From NCBI GenBank assembly GCA_958295855.1, contig OY282383.1, forward strand, positions 42,707 through 106,706: a stretch of DNA of 64,000 nt, read 5' to 3'. Within the stretch, counting starts at the first letter, position 1. The number at the start of each line of letters is the position of its first letter. This document shows positions 60,164 through 64,000 of the stretch, one piece after another. The DNA is from an uncultured Poribacteria bacterium (GTDB lineage Bacteria > Poribacteria > WGA-4E > WGA-3G). The position numbers and the translations under genes are program-made. The notes under the pieces were generated by a model. The model searched no databases. It was not told where the DNA came from and saw nothing but the letters and a program-made list of their open reading frames with translations.

Positions 60164-62179
60164 ATGTGGTCCGACAATGAAACAACAGAAGATCTTCTCG
60201 GTTTTCAAATTCACGTAGGCTTAATTCGCTCAATTGTCACAGATTCAAAGATGCTGCCAGCAACCATCGGTATATTCGGTGATTGGGGAAGCGGAAAAAC
60301 AAGCGTCATGAGAATGCTTGAAAAATCCTTTGATCCTAACAATTATGAGGACGATTCGGCGGAACGGGCAAAATATGAGAAGATTGCGTGCCTCTATTTT
60401 AGCGGTTGGCTGTTTGAAGGGTACGACGACGCAAAATCCGCGATCCTCAGTTCTATACTTTTGCAGCTTGGTGAACACGAACGTTTTGCTACAAAAATTA
60501 AAGACAAAGTTACGAGTCTTCTAAAATCAGTAGGCTATATGCGCTTAGCGCGGCTTGGACTGCAGGCGGTGGGGTTACCTGATCCTGCAGCGTATATATC
60601 AGGCGGAGCAAGCCTAGCTTCAAGTCTAGGGGGTGTGGTAAGTTCACTTTTCAAAATAGAAGAAAAGCAACCTGAAGATACCAATTCAGAAGAAAGTACA
60701 ACAGAGGAAAAGGAAGAAAAAATTAATGGGGAAGAATTGATAAAAGCAGATAAAACTCCCGCTAGCCCTTTGGATGTCAGGTCATTTCGATCTCAATTTG
60801 CGGAGTTGATTTCCAAATGCGAGATTGACTCTTTGGTTGTGCTTATTGACGATCTGGATCGCTGCTCTCCTGAGCGAATTATAGATAATCTGGAAGCCAT
60901 CAAACTCTTTTTGAATGTTGATCAGACGGCTTTTGTTATTGGAGCAGATCCACGAATTATAAGGCACGCGATTGCAACACGGTACAAACCGAGTGAAATT
61001 CAAGAACAAGATGATGATGATGAAGCTGGGCATAGGCTAGTACTTGATTACCTTGAAAAGTTAATCCAAATTCCGTACCATCTTCCAAGGTTATCTCCCG
61101 CGGAAGTTGAGACTTACATGGTACTTCTTTTCTGCTTGCGTGATCTTGAAGAAGAAGAAGCCCGAAGATGCCTTGCTGCATTTGACTCCTTCCGTACCCA
61201 AGATCGTTATTCTGTTTTTGGTTACACAAATGTCAAAGACGTGCTAGGAGAACAAGGGGTTCCAGATTCCTTGTCTAAGAGCCTTACTTTTTGTGCAACC
61301 TCTGCCCCATCAATTACCGAGGGGCTTAAAGGGAATCCGCGTCAAGTTAAGCGATTCCTAAATGCCTTTATACTTCGCAGGCAACTAGCAGAAGTTGCAA
61401 AACTTGAACACATTCGTGACGAAGTTTTAGTCAAACTGATGGTCTTGGAATACGGACATCCAGAGCAATACCGCCAACTCTATGAATGGCAAACCGCGGC
61501 AGAGGGATTTCCAGAGGAAATTCAAAACTTGGAATCAAGTATTTTCTCTTCCGATGAAGCTATAGATAACGAGGAGTTAAGTATTCACTCTTCTGATGAA
61601 GATACAGATAACAAGGAAGACCGAAAAAAGGGACCGGAAACCAAGCAAATTATTCCCGGCTGGGAAACGTCATTTATGCAAAAATGGATAACAATGGAGC
61701 CGCCGCTTTCAAAAGTGGATTTACGAGACTATTTTTGGATTTCGCGAGATCGGCTTCAATCAACATTTTCTGGTATATCAATGGTTTCTCCGATTGTTCG
61801 GCGAATACTTGAGGGGTTTATTTCTGATAATTCTGGCAAGCGCAATATTGCTGTTAATGAAGCAGTTGACTTGAATGAAGACGAGAGAAGTTCTTTGCTA
61901 ACACAGCTTGCAGAACATGTACATCGACATCCGGATGAGCGATCAGGCTACGATGGCTTGATTGCGCTTAGTGGAAAAGGTATTGATGGAGCACCAGAAA
62001 GATTAGTATCTGTATTGGACAAAGGGCATGACAAATCAATACCACCTGCTCTCGGGCTTGCTCTTAGTACACTTGTGAAGCGCTTACCTAGATTGGAGAA
62101 GATTCTGCAGCCCTCTATTGATCGGTTGGCCGGAACAGAGACTCGAATTGGCAAAGCACTCGAAAAACGTAACAGGTAA
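60164..62179 (+). CDS. qatA: QatA: KAP-family P-loop NTPase of the Qat defence system
   Basis: A 671-residue ATPase. Walker A G-D-W-G-S-G-K-T-S is at 39-47; F-S-G-W-L-F-E-G follows. A small hydrophobic, glycine-rich stretch lies near 130-160 (S-G-G-A-S-L-A-S-S-L-G-G), the usual KAP insertion that may touch membrane. An acidic linker precedes Walker B V-V-L-I-D-D-L-D-R-C-S. K-G-N-P-R-Q-V-K-R-F-L-N-A-F is also typical of KAP proteins. AAGGAG lies 9 nt before the ATG. The order qatA-qatB-qatC is that of the anti-phage Qat system. Confidence 0.88.
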   Translation: MWSDNETTEDLLGFQIHVGLIRSIVTDSKMLPATIGIFGDWGSGKTSVMRMLEKSFDPNNYEDDSAERAKYEKIACLYFSGWLFEGYDDAKSAILSSILLQLGEHERFATKIKDKVTSLLKSVGYMRLARLGLQAVGLPDPAAYISGGASLASSLGGVVSSLFKIEEKQPEDTNSEESTTEEKEEKINGEELIKADKTPASPLDVRSFRSQFAELISKCEIDSLVVLIDDLDRCSPERIIDNLEAIKLFLNVDQTAFVIGADPRIIRHAIATRYKPSEIQEQDDDDEAGHRLVLDYLEKLIQIPYHLPRLSPAEVETYMVLLFCLRDLEEEEARRCLAAFDSFRTQDRYSVFGYTNVKDVLGEQGVPDSLSKSLTFCATSAPSITEGLKGNPRQVKRFLNAFILRRQLAEVAKLEHIRDEVLVKLMVLEYGHPEQYRQLYEWQTAAEGFPEEIQNLESSIFSSDEAIDNEELSIHSSDEDTDNKEDRKKGPETKQIIPGWETSFMQKWITMEPPLSKVDLRDYFWISRDRLQSTFSGISMVSPIVRRILEGFISDNSGKRNIAVNEAVDLNEDERSSLLTQLAEHVHRHPDERSGYDGLIALSGKGIDGAPERLVSVLDKGHDKSIPPALGLALSTLVKRLPRLEKILQPSIDRLAGTETRIGKALEKRNR

Positions 62180-62189
62180 ATCTAAACTT

Positions 62190-62933
62190 ATGGGAACATC
62201 AACAAATTATAAGGCACCGACATCTCCACAATGGAGGAAGTTAAAGGGGGAAGTCACACGCTTAACTCGCCGAGGCATACCTAGTTCCATTGGTATTAAG
62301 GGAATTATCCAGGATTTTGTGAAGGTTAACTACGGTTCCTCACATGGGACTGGTAGTGGTGGAAGCAAAGTTGGAGGTACAGCACGGAGACAAGCTGCTC
62401 AAAACGTTGCTCGAAAAATCGGGGAATCCTTTTCTTCAGTCGCTGATGTTGGTTTTCGCGAGGCATTTGAAGACGCGGGGCTTGGATCGCTTGAAGGAAA
62501 ATCGATACGTGAAATCGTTTATTCGCTTGTGGATTATCTTGGTGGTCCGAAAAGTACACTTGATGAAACTGATGCACAAACCGCGCTTGGGGATCTGATG
62601 GATGAAATCCTCAACGATGCCAATAGTCTGGAAGAAGTTGAAGAAGCAATAGAAACGAGATGCCACGGAGCGTCTCTTGGCAATCTTATTCAGAGTTTTT
62701 TTGGATACTATATCTATCAACAGTTTTGTCGTGTGTTTTACGAACGGCTCGTCGCTAATATTGGGGAAAGACGAGCCGATGAATCTATTGATGAGATACG
62801 AGACTACATTTGTGAAACAGTGAAATATGTAGTCAGCGATCGAAATATAACGCAGATTGACTGGAACGAAAGTCAAGGGCAGCAAGTAATTGATGAAATT
62901 CTCCAAGAGACTTTGGAGGTCTTTAGTGTATGA
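62190..62933 (+). CDS. qatB: QatB: Qat system protein of unknown biochemistry
   Basis: A 247-residue protein starting M-G-T-S-T-N-Y-K-A-P-T-S-P-Q-W, 10 nt after qatA. It is mostly helical, with a glycine/serine-rich stretch (S-S-H-G-T-G-S-G-G-S-K-V-G-G) near residue 55. No enzymatic motif was seen. Named by position between the KAP ATPase and the QueC-like gene, as in described Qat loci. Its stop overlaps the qatC start (ATGA). Confidence 0.8.
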   Translation: MGTSTNYKAPTSPQWRKLKGEVTRLTRRGIPSSIGIKGIIQDFVKVNYGSSHGTGSGGSKVGGTARRQAAQNVARKIGESFSSVADVGFREAFEDAGLGSLEGKSIREIVYSLVDYLGGPKSTLDETDAQTALGDLMDEILNDANSLEEVEEAIETRCHGASLGNLIQSFFGYYIYQQFCRVFYERLVANIGERRADESIDEIRDYICETVKYVVSDRNITQIDWNESQGQQVIDEILQETLEVFSV

Positions 62934-64000
62934 AGGTCGATATTTGCATCAATCCATCCGAAGCAACAAAATTTGAATTTGCCGAAGTTACTTTACGATG
63001 TGAGACTCTTAACATCGCTAGTGTACTTGATTTAGAATTTTCCACATTACATGACCGTTGTAAAATTCCAAATCCTGTCATTTTGGAATTTCTCTTTCTT
63101 GCTTCAGTGGTATATGGCGTTGATAAGCTCGTTTCGCGCAAAGAAACGGACGACCTATGGACACGGACATTGGAATTAAGTTTGCCGGTTTCTGATCCCG
63201 AGAAATGGTCTACCGTTACAGACAATCTTGAAACCTGCCTTTCCTTCCTAACAGGTGATGTTTGGAAAATTCGTTTTACAGAACGCGAACACGAGTTGTA
63301 CCGTCCCAAACAGAGAAAACGTCCTCGCCGGAATGTACCGTCACGTGCTCATGGCGATACTGTTTGTCTTTTCTCAGGTGGGTTGGATTCATTGATTGGA
63401 GCAATAGATTATCTGGAATCCAATCCTTCTGAAAATCTCTTTCTCGTCGGGCATCGAGATGGGGCTGGGCCAATGTCAGATCAAAATCGCTTGTTTGAAA
63501 TTTTGAAAACACATTACCAATCACGAGTTGATTTGCTTCAGGTAAGAGCCGGCCAGAAGTTTTTAAGAAATGACCTGGAGAAACGTCCAATTCGGGAAAA
63601 TACGCTTCGAAGTCGATCGTTTCTTTTTATAGCTCTTGGAATGTATGTAGCTCATTCCATTGGCAATCAAATTCCTTTACTGATGCCCGAAAATGGAGCA
63701 ATCGCTCTCAATGTTCCACTTACATCATCACGCCGTGGTTCGTGTAGCACAAGGACTGCTCACCCGTTTTTCTTAGATAAATTACGAGAGATTTTTTGTA
63801 AATTAGGTATTGAAAACCCTCTCTGCAATCCCCTTCAGCTTAAAACGAAAGGAGAATGTGTGGAGGAATGTCAGAATAGGGATCTCATCTATGTTACCGC
63901 CCCGGAGTCAGTTTCTTGTGCTAAGCGAGGGCACAAGAGTAAATGGTACAATCTGACAGCTAGAGAATGCGGCATGTGTATACCTTGTATCTATAGGCGA
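62930..64000 (+). CDS. qatC: QatC: QueC-like PP-loop protein (partial, runs off the window)
   Basis: 357 codons are present and the frame is still open at the last base. After an N-terminal domain of about 140 residues specific to Qat, the PP-loop S-G-G-L-D-S is at 149-154, as in the 7-cyano-7-deazaguanine synthase QueC. A QueC-like zinc site follows at the end (S-C...E-C-G-M-C-I-P-C). QueC chemistry activates and adenylates a carboxylate; in Qat the substrate is unknown. qatD (TatD-like nuclease) is expected just beyond the window. Confidence 0.88.
   Translation, partial: MKVDICINPSEATKFEFAEVTLRCETLNIASVLDLEFSTLHDRCKIPNPVILEFLFLASVVYGVDKLVSRKETDDLWTRTLELSLPVSDPEKWSTVTDNLETCLSFLTGDVWKIRFTEREHELYRPKQRKRPRRNVPSRAHGDTVCLFSGGLDSLIGAIDYLESNPSENLFLVGHRDGAGPMSDQNRLFEILKTHYQSRVDLLQVRAGQKFLRNDLEKRPIRENTLRSRSFLFIALGMYVAHSIGNQIPLLMPENGAIALNVPLTSSRRGSCSTRTAHPFFLDKLREIFCKLGIENPLCNPLQLKTKGECVEECQNRDLIYVTAPESVSCAKRGHKSKWYNLTARECGMCIPCIYRR

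Noticed and set aside
1..64000. tRNA or rRNA genes
   Set aside because: I searched by eye for T-loop motifs and rRNA landmarks and found none; a covariance scan would be decisive.

Overview
The window is bacterial: dense gene packing, Shine-Dalgarno sites, sigma70-type promoters (TTGACA-17/18-TATAAT-like) and short operons. The gene content is a PVC/Poribacteria-like mixture of phytanoyl-CoA dioxygenase, SUMF1-type proteins, FG-GAP/ASPIC proteins, lamin-tail-domain proteins, an enolase-superfamily enzyme, an isochorismatase-like hydrolase and a TAT-exported aldo/keto reductase. Many secreted proteins end in a shared K-L-T-T-T-W-G-x-L-K motif. I favour a member of Candidatus Poribacteria or a close relative, but this is inference from family content, not a marker-gene placement.

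Layout. 1-6 kb: an NHL beta-propeller protein, glutamate dehydrogenase, a nuclease-fold hypothetical, then pdxJ, a HAD phosphatase and an RsuA/RluB-type pseudouridine synthase. 5.7-12.2 kb, minus strand: an operon-like run of HNH endonuclease, rnpA, yidD, yidC, jag/khpB, mnmE, a small zinc ribbon and an exported thioredoxin-TPR protein. The last has an in-frame UGA exactly at the first position of its CxxC motif, followed by a SECIS-like hairpin, so it is very probably a selenoprotein. 12.7-21.6 kb: secreted proteins (FG-GAP, a tandem pair of motif-bearing paralogues, a propeller and an 820-aa CARDB/alpha-alpha-toroid protein), with isochorismatase/rimI on the other strand. 21.7-23.7 kb: a tandem array of a small membrane/coiled-coil gene interleaved with broken fmdB copies. 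23.7-35.9 kb: holA, small membrane proteins, a metallophosphoesterase, an orphan FlgD-like C-terminal domain, SUMF1, an efflux adaptor, msrA, a HEAT lipoprotein, a split DUF6178-like pair and a TIM-barrel isomerase. 36.1-47.3 kb: a 1088-aa type IIG restriction-modification enzyme, two secreted paralogues, an ADP-ribosyltransferase-like gene with a partner, SUMF1, FG-GAP and an enolase-superfamily enzyme. 47.3-49.3 kb is gene-free, with repeats and an unexplained promoter plus tandem hairpins ahead of a 1234-aa lamin-tail protein. 53.9-56.7 kb: aldo/keto reductase, a LamG-like protein and PhyH.

57.8-64 kb is an AT-richer defence island. On the minus strand a TIR-like ThsB and a membrane-anchored macro-domain ThsA form a type II Thoeris system. 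Divergently, qatA (KAP ATPase), qatB and qatC (QueC-like, running off the window end) form a Qat system.

Intergenic space is filled by four interspersed repeat families: R1 (GTCTGAATCGCGGATT...), R2 (GGGTAGGC-CTTGT-GCCTACCC hairpin), R3 (TAGCCCCAGCGGGGCGACA...TATAG) and R4 (GTAGGGGCGGGG..CCCCGCC). One set of R3 copies is arranged with an exact 51-bp period. No rRNA, tRNA, CRISPR array or transposase was found.
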